Positions 52,340-60,848 of a stretch of 64,000 bases of DNA are shown here, piece after piece (position 1 is the stretch's first letter; each line of letters opens with the position of its first letter). Source of the stretch: Pseudomonas laurylsulfativorans (GTDB taxonomy: Bacteria > Pseudomonadota > Gammaproteobacteria > Pseudomonadales > Pseudomonadaceae); assembly GCF_002906155.1 (NCBI RefSeq), contig NZ_MUJK01000005.1:62001-126000 (forward strand). The letters run 5' to 3'. The translations under genes and the position numbers were made by a program. The notes beneath the pieces were generated by a model. The model had not been told where the DNA came from and searched no databases. It saw nothing but the letters and a program-made list of their open reading frames with translations.

Positions 52340-54124
52340 ATGTCCGTACAACTCGCCTCTCAGGACCGCTGGCTGGATCTCAATGATGTGCTGCGCGAAC
52401 TGGTCGCCCAGGGCTTTGTCAGCCAGGATTCGGCCGAACACGCACTCAATGCCCGCCGCCGTAACGCCACCCATGGCCAGACACATCCGCTGGAGTTCAT
52501 CGCCAGCCAACAGCTGGAGGATCTCAGCCGCCCCGGCAAACCGCTGGACCTCGAAAGCCTGACCCTGTGGCTGTCCCGGCAGGCCGGACAGCCTTACCTG
52601 CGCATCGATCCGTTGAAAATCAACGTCGCGGCCGTGACCCCGCTGATGTCCTATGCCTTCGCCCAGCGCCACAGGATCCTAGCGGTAGCGATCGATCGCG
52701 ATGCGGTCACCGTGGCCAGTGCCCAGCCTTATGTCAGTGGCTGGGAGGCTGATTTGACCCACGTGCTCAAATTGCCGATCAAGCGTGTGGTGGCCAACCC
52801 GGTAGACATCCAGCGCTTGAGCGTCGAGTTTTTCCGTCTGGCCAAATCGGTCACCGGGGCGAACAGCGCCGACCCGCACGTCAGTACCCTCGGCAATTTC
52901 GAACAGCTGCTCAACCTCGGCGCCAGCGACCAGGAGCCGGACGCCAACGATGCACACATCGTCAACATCGTCGACTGGCTGTTCCAGTACGCATTCCAGC
53001 AACGCGCCAGCGACATCCACATCGAACCCCGGCGCGAGCAAGGCACGGTGCGCTTTCGCATCGACGGCGTGCTGCACAACGTCTATCAATTCCCGCCCCA
53101 GGTCACCATGGCTATCGTCAGTCGCCTGAAAACCCTGGGGCGCATGAATGTCGCGGAGAAACGCAAACCCCAGGACGGCCGGGTGAAAACCAAGACGCCA
53201 GAAGGCGGTGAAGTCGAGCTGCGTTTGTCGACACTGCCCACCGCCTTCGGCGAAAAAATGGTCATGCGGATCTTCGACCCGGAAGTGCTGCTCAAGGACT
53301 TCGACCAGCTCGGGTTTTCCGTCGACGACCTGCGCCGCTGGCAGGACATGACCCGCCAGCCCCACGGCATCATCCTCGTCACCGGGCCGACGGGTTCGGG
53401 CAAGACCACTAGCCTCTACACCACCCTGAAAAAACTGGCGACGCCGGAGGTCAACCTCTGCACCATCGAAGACCCGATCGAAATGGTTGAGCCGGCCTTC
53501 AACCAGATGCAGGTCCAACACAACATCGACCTGACCTTCGCCGCCGGCGTGCGCGCGCTGATGCGGCAAGACCCGGACATCATCATGATCGGCGAGATCC
53601 GTGACCTCGAAACCGCGGAGATGGCGATCCAGGCTGCGCTCACCGGTCACTTGGTGCTATCAACCCTGCACACCAACGACGCGCCCAGCGCCATCAGCCG
53701 CCTGCTGGAGCTCGGCGTGCCGCACTACCTGATCAAGGCCACAGTGCTTGGCGTCATGGCCCAGCGGCTGGTGCGAACCCTGTGCCCGCACTGCAAGGCA
53801 CCACTGTCGCTGGGCGAAGACGACTGGCAAACCCTGACCCGACCCTGGCAGGCACCCTTGCCGGGCAATGCCCAGCGGGCCGTCGGTTGCCCGGAATGCC
53901 GCGACACGGGCTATCACGGTCGCGCCGGGGTCTACGAAATCATGCAGCTCAGCGATGGCATCAAGGCGTTGATCAGTCCCGACACCGATTTGCTGGCCGT
54001 GCGGCGGCAGGCGTTCAAGGAAGGCATGCGCAGCCTGCGGCTGTCAGGGGCGCAAAAGGTCGCCGCCGGGCTGACGACCATCGAGGAGGTTCTGCGAGTG
54101 ACACCCCAGAGCGAGCAGAACTGA
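52340..54124 (+). CDS. Orphan GspE/PulE-type secretion ATPase
   Basis: 594-residue hexameric ATPase of the type II secretion/type IV pilus class. It has an N-terminal T2SSE-N domain (about 20-150), the catalytic core with Walker A GPTGSGKT (349-356), Walker B RQDPDIIMIGEIRD with the Asp box, the His box, and a C-terminal CPHC...CPEC zinc module. Genes for the matching GspF, secretin or pseudopilins are not nearby. A relative at this position (PA5210 as I recall) is likewise solitary. The ATG at 52340 follows GGAGCCCGC; the frame is open for 120 residues upstream but covers the 112-residue gene. Confidence 0.92.
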   Translation: MSVQLASQDRWLDLNDVLRELVAQGFVSQDSAEHALNARRRNATHGQTHPLEFIASQQLEDLSRPGKPLDLESLTLWLSRQAGQPYLRIDPLKINVAAVTPLMSYAFAQRHRILAVAIDRDAVTVASAQPYVSGWEADLTHVLKLPIKRVVANPVDIQRLSVEFFRLAKSVTGANSADPHVSTLGNFEQLLNLGASDQEPDANDAHIVNIVDWLFQYAFQQRASDIHIEPRREQGTVRFRIDGVLHNVYQFPPQVTMAIVSRLKTLGRMNVAEKRKPQDGRVKTKTPEGGEVELRLSTLPTAFGEKMVMRIFDPEVLLKDFDQLGFSVDDLRRWQDMTRQPHGIILVTGPTGSGKTTSLYTTLKKLATPEVNLCTIEDPIEMVEPAFNQMQVQHNIDLTFAAGVRALMRQDPDIIMIGEIRDLETAEMAIQAALTGHLVLSTLHTNDAPSAISRLLELGVPHYLIKATVLGVMAQRLVRTLCPHCKAPLSLGEDDWQTLTRPWQAPLPGNAQRAVGCPECRDTGYHGRAGVYEIMQLSDGIKALISPDTDLLAVRRQAFKEGMRSLRLSGAQKVAAGLTTIEEVLRVTPQSEQN

Positions 54125-54208
54125 GCCCTGCTGTTCTTATCAGGCATCGGCACCGCTACACTCCAGCCATTGCAACTCCACAGATCCACACATCAACAAG
54201 GAATCGTT

Positions 54209-55129
54209 ATGCAGATCGGTAGTGTGCTTTTGCTTTTTGTCGGCCTGGTGGTCGCCATTCTGTTCATGGGCTTCAAGGTGGTGCCCCAGGGCTTTGAATG
54301 GACCGTCGAGCGTTTCGGGCGCTACACCAACACGCTCAAGCCGGGGCTGAATGTCATCGTCCCGGTCATGGACCGCATCGGACGCAAGATGAATGTGATG
54401 GAAAGCGTGCTGGATATTCCACCGCAGGAAGTCATCACCGCCGACAACGCCACGGTGCAAATCGACGCCGTGTGTTTCTTCCAGGTCGTCAACACGGCCC
54501 AGGCTGCCTACGAGGTGAACAACCTCGAACACGCCATCCGCAACCTGCTGCAAACCAACATCCGTACGGTGCTTGGCTCGATGGAACTCGACGCCATGCT
54601 CAGCCAGCGAGACGGAATCAACGAAAAACTGCTGCGCACCGTCGATGAAGCGACCGCGCCGTGGGGCATCAAGATCACCCGGATCGAGATCAAGGACATC
54701 AGCCCGCCCGCCGACCTGATGGCAGCGATGTCGGGGCAGATGAAAGCGGAGCGGATCAAGCGTGCGCAAATTCTGGAAGCCGAAGGCCTGCGCGCTGCAG
54801 CGATCCTGACCGCCGAAGGCAAGAAGCAGGCGCAGATCCTCGAAGCCGAAGGCAGCCGCCAGGCCGCCTTCCTGGAGGCCGAAGCCCGCGAACGGCAAGC
54901 CGAAGCAGAAGCCCAGGCGACCAAAGTGGTGTCCGAAGCCATCGCCAGCGGCAACGTGCAAGCGGTCAACTACTTCGTCGCGCAGAAGTACATCGATGCA
55001 CTGGGCAAGCTGGCTTCGGCCAACAACAGCAAAGTGATCCTGATGCCGCTGGAGGCCAGTTCGATGATCGGTGCGGTGGGCGGCATTGGCGAAATCGTCA
55101 AGGCCACTTTCGATAACAAGAAAGCCTGA
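54209..55129 (+). CDS. SPFH/band-7 membrane protein (QmcA/stomatin-like)
   Basis: 306 residues: an N-terminal hydrophobic anchor (IGSVLLLFVGLVVAILFMGF), the SPFH domain (QGFEWTVERFGRYTNTLKPG, RNLLQTNIRTVLGSMELDAM) and an alanine/glutamate-rich coiled coil (AEGLRAAAILTAEGKKQAQI) to about residue 250. Such proteins form ring assemblies and organise membrane microdomains. It stands 8 bases before an NfeD gene, the usual partner. The ATG at 54209 (MQIGSVLLL) follows AAGGAATCG. Confidence 0.94.
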   Translation: MQIGSVLLLFVGLVVAILFMGFKVVPQGFEWTVERFGRYTNTLKPGLNVIVPVMDRIGRKMNVMESVLDIPPQEVITADNATVQIDAVCFFQVVNTAQAAYEVNNLEHAIRNLLQTNIRTVLGSMELDAMLSQRDGINEKLLRTVDEATAPWGIKITRIEIKDISPPADLMAAMSGQMKAERIKRAQILEAEGLRAAAILTAEGKKQAQILEAEGSRQAAFLEAEARERQAEAEAQATKVVSEAIASGNVQAVNYFVAQKYIDALGKLASANNSKVILMPLEASSMIGAVGGIGEIVKATFDNKKA

Positions 55130-55137
55130 GGCGCGCC

Positions 55138-55587
55138 ATGTGGGCATTTTTTCAGCATCTTTCGTTCTGGGACTGGTTGGCGCTGGGCACGGTGCTGTTG
55201 ATTCTTGAAGTGTTCGGCGCTGGCGGCTACCTGTTGTGGATCGGCATGGCAGCGGCAGCCGTGGGCGTCTTGACCTTCCTCCTGCCGGGCCTGTCCTGGG
55301 AATGGCAGTTTCTGTTGTTCGGCCTGCTGTCAATCGCCACCGCGTTGTACTGGTGGCGGCGTCAGCGCACGGCGACGCGCCCGAGCGACCAGCCACACCT
55401 GAATCTGCGCGGCCAGGAACTGATCGGCAAAACCTTCGTGGTACATGAAGCGATTGTCGACGGGCGCGGCAAAATCAAGGTGGCCGACGGCGTGTGGATG
55501 GCCCGCGGGCCGGACGCTGCCATTGGCAGCCGCGTACGGGTGGTCGGCCAGCAAGGCGCGATCCTGCTGGTCGAAACGACAGAATAG
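55138..55587 (+). CDS. NfeD-family membrane protein
   Basis: 149 residues with three or four N-terminal membrane spans (FWDWLALGTVLLILEVFGA) and a C-terminal OB-fold domain (LIGKTFVVHEAIVDGRGKIK, AIGSRVRVVGQQGAILLV). It is the short NfeD1b-like form without the ClpP-type protease domain. Partner of the upstream SPFH protein and in one operon with it. Confidence 0.93.
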   Translation: MWAFFQHLSFWDWLALGTVLLILEVFGAGGYLLWIGMAAAAVGVLTFLLPGLSWEWQFLLFGLLSIATALYWWRRQRTATRPSDQPHLNLRGQELIGKTFVVHEAIVDGRGKIKVADGVWMARGPDAAIGSRVRVVGQQGAILLVETTE

Positions 55588-55655
55588 GCAACCACGGAAC
55601 TCGATTGGGGGTTGGTAATCCAACCGCGTAGTCAACCCAGTGGAGTCACCCTGTC

Positions 55656-55973
55656 ATGCGTTTCAAACTTGCTGTCGCTACCGTCGCGCTGTTGTCCCTG
55701 CCTGTCGGTTCGGCGATGGCCGATACTTTTTGGCGTAACGTTCTTACATCCGGCGCAACCACCGGTTCGAGCTATCTGACGTCCAAGGATCACAAGCTGG
55801 TCGTCGCGGCACAGGACGATGCCAGCAGCTTCGTCGCCAGCGACGGTGGGATCCGCGGTCCGTACCTGGAAGCGGCCATGCAGAAAGTCCGCGCCGAAAA
55901 CCCGGGCCTGCAAGCCACGGACATGGAACTGGCGAATGCGATCCTGGCGAAGAATGCCGTGGCTTCGGAATAA
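55656..55973 (+). CDS. DUF2388 small secreted protein
   Basis: 105 residues with a signal peptide (MRFKLAVATVALLSLPVGSA, cleavage after AMA) and a mature segment TFWRNVLTSGATTGSSYLTS typical of DUF2388, a Pseudomonas-limited family of unknown function. A strong terminator follows, so it is its own transcription unit or the end of the NfeD one. Confidence 0.9.
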   Translation: MRFKLAVATVALLSLPVGSAMADTFWRNVLTSGATTGSSYLTSKDHKLVVAAQDDASSFVASDGGIRGPYLEAAMQKVRAENPGLQATDMELANAILAKNAVASE

Positions 55974-55985
55974 GCGTTGCGAATG

Positions 55986-56017
55986 AAAAATGCCGCTCAA
56001 TTGAGCGGCATTTTTTT
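55986..56017 (+). terminator. Rho-independent terminator after the DUF2388 gene
   Basis: Perfect palindrome of 30 bases (AAAAATGCCGCTCAA and complement) with a seven-T tail, 12 bases past the stop. Confidence 0.92.
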
Positions 56018-56053
56018 GCCTAGAGAACACAAACCTCATGTTCACCGAGCCCC

Positions 56054-56144
56054 CCCTGTGGGAGCTTGCTCGCGATAGTGATGTGACAGTCACTGAAGAT
56101 TTCACTGACCCACCGCTATCGCGAGCAAGCTCACTCCCTCAGGG
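56054..56144. repeat. Degenerate REP doublet
   Basis: The left unit lacks four bases (gtgggagcttgctcg instead of gtgggagcgagcttgctcg) and the right one reads ctcactccc, so this copy is decaying. Between DUF2388 and gcvP. Confidence 0.75.
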
Positions 56145-56164
56145 GTTAAGTGCAGCCTGAAATG

Positions 56165-59038
56165 TCAGCGGTAGTCATCGACCGGCACACACGCACAAAA
56201 CAGGTTCCGGTCCCCATACACATTGTCCACCCGGTTCACCGTCGGCCAGTATTTGTGCGCCTTGGTGTGCGCGTCCGGCGTGACCGCTTGCACGATGCTG
56301 TACGGCCGCTCCCACACGCCGGTGATATCGGCCAACGTATGCGGCGCACCTTTCAACGGGTTTTCTTCCGCCGGCCAGTTACCGTTCTGCACCTCGTTGA
56401 TTTCCGCGCGGATGCTCAGCATCGCCCCGATGAACCGGTCCAGTTCGGCCTTCGATTCGCTTTCGGTCGGTTCGACCATCAGCGTCCCCGGCACCGGGAA
56501 CGACATGGTCGGGGCATGGAAGCCGTAGTCCATCAGGCGCTTGGCGACGTCCTCTTCGGTGATGCCGGTCAACGTCTTGAGTGGTCGCAGGTCGAGGATG
56601 CATTCGTGCGCCACCCGTTCGTTGCGCCCGGTGTACAGCACCGGGAAAGCACCAGACAAATGCCGCGCCAGGTAATTCGCGGCGAGGATCGCCACTTCGC
56701 TGGCATCCGCCAATTGCGGCCCCATCATCGCGATGTACATCCAACTGATCGGCAAAATGCTCGCGCTGCCCCATGGCGCCGCGCTGACGGCGCCATTTTG
56801 CGGGTGCGGTCCGTCAATCGGCACCACCGGATGGTTGGCCACGAACGGCGCCAGATGCGCCCGAACACCAATCGGCCCCATGCCCGGCCCACCGCCACCA
56901 TGGGGAATGCAGAAGGTCTTGTGCAGGTTCATGTGCGAGACATCGGCGCCAATATCCGCAGGCCGCGCCAACCCAACCTGAGCGTTGAGGTTGGCGCCAT
57001 CCATGTACACCTGGCCGCCGTGCTGGTGGATCACTTCGCAGATTTCGCTGATGCCCTCCTCATACACGCCATGGGTCGATGGATAGGTCGCCATCAGGCA
57101 GGCGAGTTTATCGGCGGCCTGCGCGGCTTTTTCCTTGAGGTCGTCCAGATCGACGTTACCCGCCTCGTCACACTCGACGATCACCACGCGCATCCCGGCC
57201 ATTTGCGCCGACGCCGGATTGGTACCGTGAGCCGAGGAAGGAATCAGGCAGATATCGCGGCCGCCCTGTTGCCGGCTCTCATGGTATTTGCGGATCGCCA
57301 GCAGTCCGGCGTATTCGCCCTGCGCGCCGGAGTTTGGCTGCATGCAGATCGCGTCGAAACCGGTGATCGCGCACAGCCAGCGCTCCAGCTCTTCGATCAT
57401 CAGCCCATACCCGGCAGCCTGTTCCTTGGGTACGAACGGGTGCAGGTTGGCGAACTGCGGCCAGGTGATCGGGATCATCTCGCTGGTGGCGTTGAGCTTC
57501 ATGGTGCAGGAGCCCAGGGGGATCATCGATTGATTGAGCGCCAGGTCCTTGTTTTCCAGTTGCTTGAGGTAGCGCAGCATTTCGGTTTCGCTGTGATGGG
57601 CGCTGAACACCGGATGGCGCAGATAAGGCGAGGTTCGCGCCAACCCTTCGGGAATTCCGCCAGGCAAGACTTCGGCATCCAGGTCCTCAATGCGCAGGCC
57701 GTGATCGGCCCCCAGGAACACGTCGAACAGTTTCACCACGGTGGCTTCGTCACAGGCCTCGTCGAGGCTCAAGCCCAACTGCCCGCGCCCGAGAATGCGC
57801 AGGTTGATCTGCGCGGCCCGGGCACTTTCGATGATCGCCGTCTGGGTTCCGCCAACCTCCAGCGTCAGTGTGTCGAAGAAGTGCCGGTTGACCCGGGTGA
57901 TGCCTTTGCGTTCAAGCCCGGCGGCAAGGATGCAGGTCAGCCGGTGAACCCGCTGGGCAATCCGCTTGAGCCCTTCCGGGCCGTGGTAGACCGCATAGAA
58001 ACTGGCGATGTTGGCCAGCAGTACCTGGGCCGTGCAGATGTTGGAGTTGGCCTTCTCCCGGCGGATGTGTTGCTCGCGGGTTTGCAGGGCCATGCGCAGG
58101 GCGGTGTTGCCCCGCGCATCTTTCGAGACCCCGATGATCCGCCCGGGAATCGCTCGCTTGTATTCATCGCGGCTGGCAAAAAATGCCGCGTGCGGCCCGC
58201 CATAGCCCATGGGTACGCCAAATCGCTGGGAGGAGCCGAACACCACATCGGCGCCCAGTTCACCCGGCGGGGTCAGCAACAACAGGCTCAGCAAATCCGT
58301 GGCGACACAGGCCAGGGCCTGTTGCGCGTGCAGGTGAGCAATCAGCGGCCGCAAGTCGTGGATTTCACCGTGGGTGTCAGGGTATTGCAGCAGCGCGCCG
58401 AACACCTGGTGCTGCTTCAAGTTATCCACAGCGTCGACAATCAACTCGAAGCCGAAACCTTCGGCGCGGGTCTGCACCACGGAAATGGTTTGCGGGTGGC
58501 AGTTTTCGTCGACAAAGAACAGATTGCTTTTGGACTTGGCGACCCGCTTGGCCAGGGCCATGGCTTCCGCCGCGGCAGTGGCCTCATCGAGCAGCGAGGC
58601 GTTGGCCAGTTCCAGACCGGTCAGATCGATGGTCATTTGCTGGAAGTTCAGCAGCGCTTCGAGCCGCCCTTGGGCGATCTCCGGTTGATAGGGTGTGTAC
58701 GCGGTGTACCAGCCGGGATTTTCCAGCACGTTACGCACAATGACCGCCGGTGTGAGGGTACCGTGGTAGCCCATGCCGATCAGGCTGGTCCAGACCTGGT
58801 TCTGCTCGGCATAACCGCGCAGCTTGGCCAGCGCGGCCTCTTCATCGAGTGCCGGGGGCAGGTCCAGCGCCCGGTTGAGGCGGATGCCCGGCGGCACGGT
58901 TTGCTCGATCAATTCGACCCGGCTGCCCAGGCCGAGGCTGTCGAGCATTGCCTGTTGCTCGGCGGCATCGGGTCCAAGGTGGCGGCGCAGAAAGGCATTG
59001 GGGTCGCGTAACTGGCTCAGGGACGGCAACTGGGACAT
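56165..59038 (-). CDS. gcvP: Glycine dehydrogenase (decarboxylating), P-protein
   Basis: PLP enzyme of the glycine cleavage system that decarboxylates glycine and passes the aminomethyl group to lipoyl-GcvH. The 957 residues are the full fused form, with two homologous halves; the Schiff-base Lys707 lies in LHKTFCIPHGGGGPG, and GMGYHGTLTP marks the first half. No glycine riboswitch was recognised upstream. Confidence 0.97.
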   Translation of the reverse strand: MSQLPSLSQLRDPNAFLRRHLGPDAAEQQAMLDSLGLGSRVELIEQTVPPGIRLNRALDLPPALDEEAALAKLRGYAEQNQVWTSLIGMGYHGTLTPAVIVRNVLENPGWYTAYTPYQPEIAQGRLEALLNFQQMTIDLTGLELANASLLDEATAAAEAMALAKRVAKSKSNLFFVDENCHPQTISVVQTRAEGFGFELIVDAVDNLKQHQVFGALLQYPDTHGEIHDLRPLIAHLHAQQALACVATDLLSLLLLTPPGELGADVVFGSSQRFGVPMGYGGPHAAFFASRDEYKRAIPGRIIGVSKDARGNTALRMALQTREQHIRREKANSNICTAQVLLANIASFYAVYHGPEGLKRIAQRVHRLTCILAAGLERKGITRVNRHFFDTLTLEVGGTQTAIIESARAAQINLRILGRGQLGLSLDEACDEATVVKLFDVFLGADHGLRIEDLDAEVLPGGIPEGLARTSPYLRHPVFSAHHSETEMLRYLKQLENKDLALNQSMIPLGSCTMKLNATSEMIPITWPQFANLHPFVPKEQAAGYGLMIEELERWLCAITGFDAICMQPNSGAQGEYAGLLAIRKYHESRQQGGRDICLIPSSAHGTNPASAQMAGMRVVIVECDEAGNVDLDDLKEKAAQAADKLACLMATYPSTHGVYEEGISEICEVIHQHGGQVYMDGANLNAQVGLARPADIGADVSHMNLHKTFCIPHGGGGPGMGPIGVRAHLAPFVANHPVVPIDGPHPQNGAVSAAPWGSASILPISWMYIAMMGPQLADASEVAILAANYLARHLSGAFPVLYTGRNERVAHECILDLRPLKTLTGITEEDVAKRLMDYGFHAPTMSFPVPGTLMVEPTESESKAELDRFIGAMLSIRAEINEVQNGNWPAEENPLKGAPHTLADITGVWERPYSIVQAVTPDAHTKAHKYWPTVNRVDNVYGDRNLFCACVPVDDYR

Positions 59039-59192
59039 GACGGGCTCTCTCTTGACTGGCGCTCAGCGTCGATGCAACACGGTCAAACCAGCATAGCAGT
59101 CGATCTCCCCGTGGATGACGTGGCGCGGTCGACCAATCCGGATCATCATGTCCGGCGCCTACCTAATGTCCGCTGATCGGGTGACTGTATCC

Positions 59193-60344
59193 ATGAGCCA
59201 ACTGCCTTTCCTGCCGTTTTCCAAACCCACCATCGATGAAGCCACGATCGCCGCCGTCGGCGACGTATTGCGTTCGGGCTGGATCACCAGCGGCCCCAAG
59301 GTCCAGGCCTTCGAAGCACAACTTTCGGAATATTTTGGCGGGCGCCCGGTGCGCACTTTCAATTCCGGCACCTGCACCATGGAAATCGCCTTGCGAATTG
59401 CCGGGGTCGGGCCGGGCGATGAAGTGATCACCACGCCGATTTCCTGGGTGGCCACCGCCAACGTCATCCTGGAAGTCGGCGCCACCCCGGTGTTTGCCGA
59501 CATCGACCTGGTGACCCGCAATATCGATCTGGACCAGCTGGAAGCAGCGATCACGCCGCGCACCAAAGCCATCATCCCGGTGTACCTCGCCGGGTTGCCG
59601 GTGGACATGACGCGGTTGTACGCCCTGGCGAACAAGCACGGCCTGCGGATCGTCGAAGATGCGGCCCAGGCGCTGGGCTCCAGTTGGAATGGCCAACGCA
59701 TTGGCTCGACCGGTGATCTCGTGTCTTTCAGTTTCCAGGCGAACAAAAACGTCACGTCCTCCGAGGGCGGTTGCCTGGTGCTCAATACGGCCGAAGAAGT
59801 ACGCCTGGCAGAGAAATACCGGCTGCAGGGCGTTACCCGCACCGGCTTCGATGGTCTGGATGTCGACGTGCTGGGTGGAAAATTCAACATGACTGACGTC
59901 GCCGCGGCCATTGGCCTGGGGCAATTCGCCCATATCGACGCCATCACCGCTCATCGCCGTGATCTGGCCCGGCACTATTTCGCCTGTTTTGGCGAGGATT
60001 TCGAAGCGCAGTACGGGGCGCAACTGCCGCCAGCGGATTTCGAAAACAGCAACTGGCATCTGTTCCAGCTGGTATTACCGGAGCGCGCGGACGGCACGCC
60101 GGCGCGGGCGACTTTCATGGAGCAAATGCAGGCGTTGGGTGTCGGGATCGGCTATCACTACCCGCCGATTCACCTGTTGAGCCTCTACCGCGAGCGCGGA
60201 TTCAAGAAAGGCATGTTCCCGGTTGCCGAGCGGGTCGGTCGGCTGATTGTCTCGCTGCCGATGTTCACGGCGATGAGCAAAGCGGATGTCGAGCGTTCGG
60301 TAGCGGCGGTGAAAGCGGTACTCAGGCTTAATCCACCCTTGTAG
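59193..60344 (+). CDS. DegT/DnrJ/EryC1/StrS aminotransferase, ArnB-like
   Basis: PLP aminotransferase of 383 residues related to sugar aminotransferases; it resembles ArnB (FLPFSKPTIDEATI, VLRSGWITSGPKVQAFE, ITPRTKAIIPVYLAGLP). Schiff-base Lys185 lies in SFQANKNVTSSEGG. The ATG at 59193 is chosen on this alignment; upstream codons from 59115 look non-coding. No arnA, arnC, arnT or other lipid A sugar genes are near. It lies in reverse orientation between gcvP and gcvH. Its stop TAG is inside a REP unit (TTGTAGGAGCCGG). Confidence 0.9.
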   Translation: MSQLPFLPFSKPTIDEATIAAVGDVLRSGWITSGPKVQAFEAQLSEYFGGRPVRTFNSGTCTMEIALRIAGVGPGDEVITTPISWVATANVILEVGATPVFADIDLVTRNIDLDQLEAAITPRTKAIIPVYLAGLPVDMTRLYALANKHGLRIVEDAAQALGSSWNGQRIGSTGDLVSFSFQANKNVTSSEGGCLVLNTAEEVRLAEKYRLQGVTRTGFDGLDVDVLGGKFNMTDVAAAIGLGQFAHIDAITAHRRDLARHYFACFGEDFEAQYGAQLPPADFENSNWHLFQLVLPERADGTPARATFMEQMQALGVGIGYHYPPIHLLSLYRERGFKKGMFPVAERVGRLIVSLPMFTAMSKADVERSVAAVKAVLRLNPPL

Positions 60345-60404
60345 GAGCCGGCTTGCCGGCGATGGCGCCTTCAAAATCGCCATCGCCGGCAAGCCGGCTC
60401 CTAC
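60340..60404. repeat. REP doublet, GTAGGAGCCGGC type, nearly perfect palindrome
   Basis: Two inverted units with only about 17 bases between their stems. The left unit supplies the aminotransferase stop codon. Separates that gene from convergent gcvH. Confidence 0.87.
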
Positions 60405-60415
60405 GCAGGCGAGCA

Positions 60416-60799
60416 TTATTCGCCGATGGCAGCCTTGTAACCGGCGGCATCCAGCAGTTTTTCCAGCTCGGCGGTGTTGCTTGGCTTGAGCTTGAAGATC
60501 CACGCGCCGTACGGATCGGAATTGAGCAGCTCAGGCTCACCGCTCAGCGCTTCATTGACGGCGATCACTTCACCGCTGATTGGTGCATAAATGTCGGAAG
60601 CGGCTTTAACCGATTCAACGACACCCGACTGGTCACCGGCAGCAAACACGTTGCCGACTTCAGTCAGCTCGACAAACACCACGTCACCCAGCGCTTCCTG
60701 CGCGTGATCGCTGATGCCCACGGTGACGGTGCCATCGGCTTCCAGACGTGCCCATTCGTGACTTTCGGCAAAACGCAGGTCGGCAGGGATATTGCTCAT
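60416..60799 (-). CDS. gcvH: Glycine cleavage system H protein
   Basis: 127-residue lipoyl carrier. Lipoylated Lys65 lies in VESVKAASDIYAPISGEVIA. Accepts the aminomethyl group from GcvP and presents it to GcvT. Separated from gcvT by 49 bases, so probably co-transcribed. Confidence 0.97.
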   Translation of the reverse strand: MSNIPADLRFAESHEWARLEADGTVTVGISDHAQEALGDVVFVELTEVGNVFAAGDQSGVVESVKAASDIYAPISGEVIAVNEALSGEPELLNSDPYGAWIFKLKPSNTAELEKLLDAAGYKAAIGE

Positions 60800-60848
60800 T
60801 TTCTGTGTCCTCAGGAAATTGTCAGCAGTCGTTAACCGCTGGAAAAGA

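Noticed and set aside
56150..59011. 953-codon open frame antisense to gcvP
   Set aside because: Same artefact: it mirrors gcvP almost exactly and has no recognisable domain.
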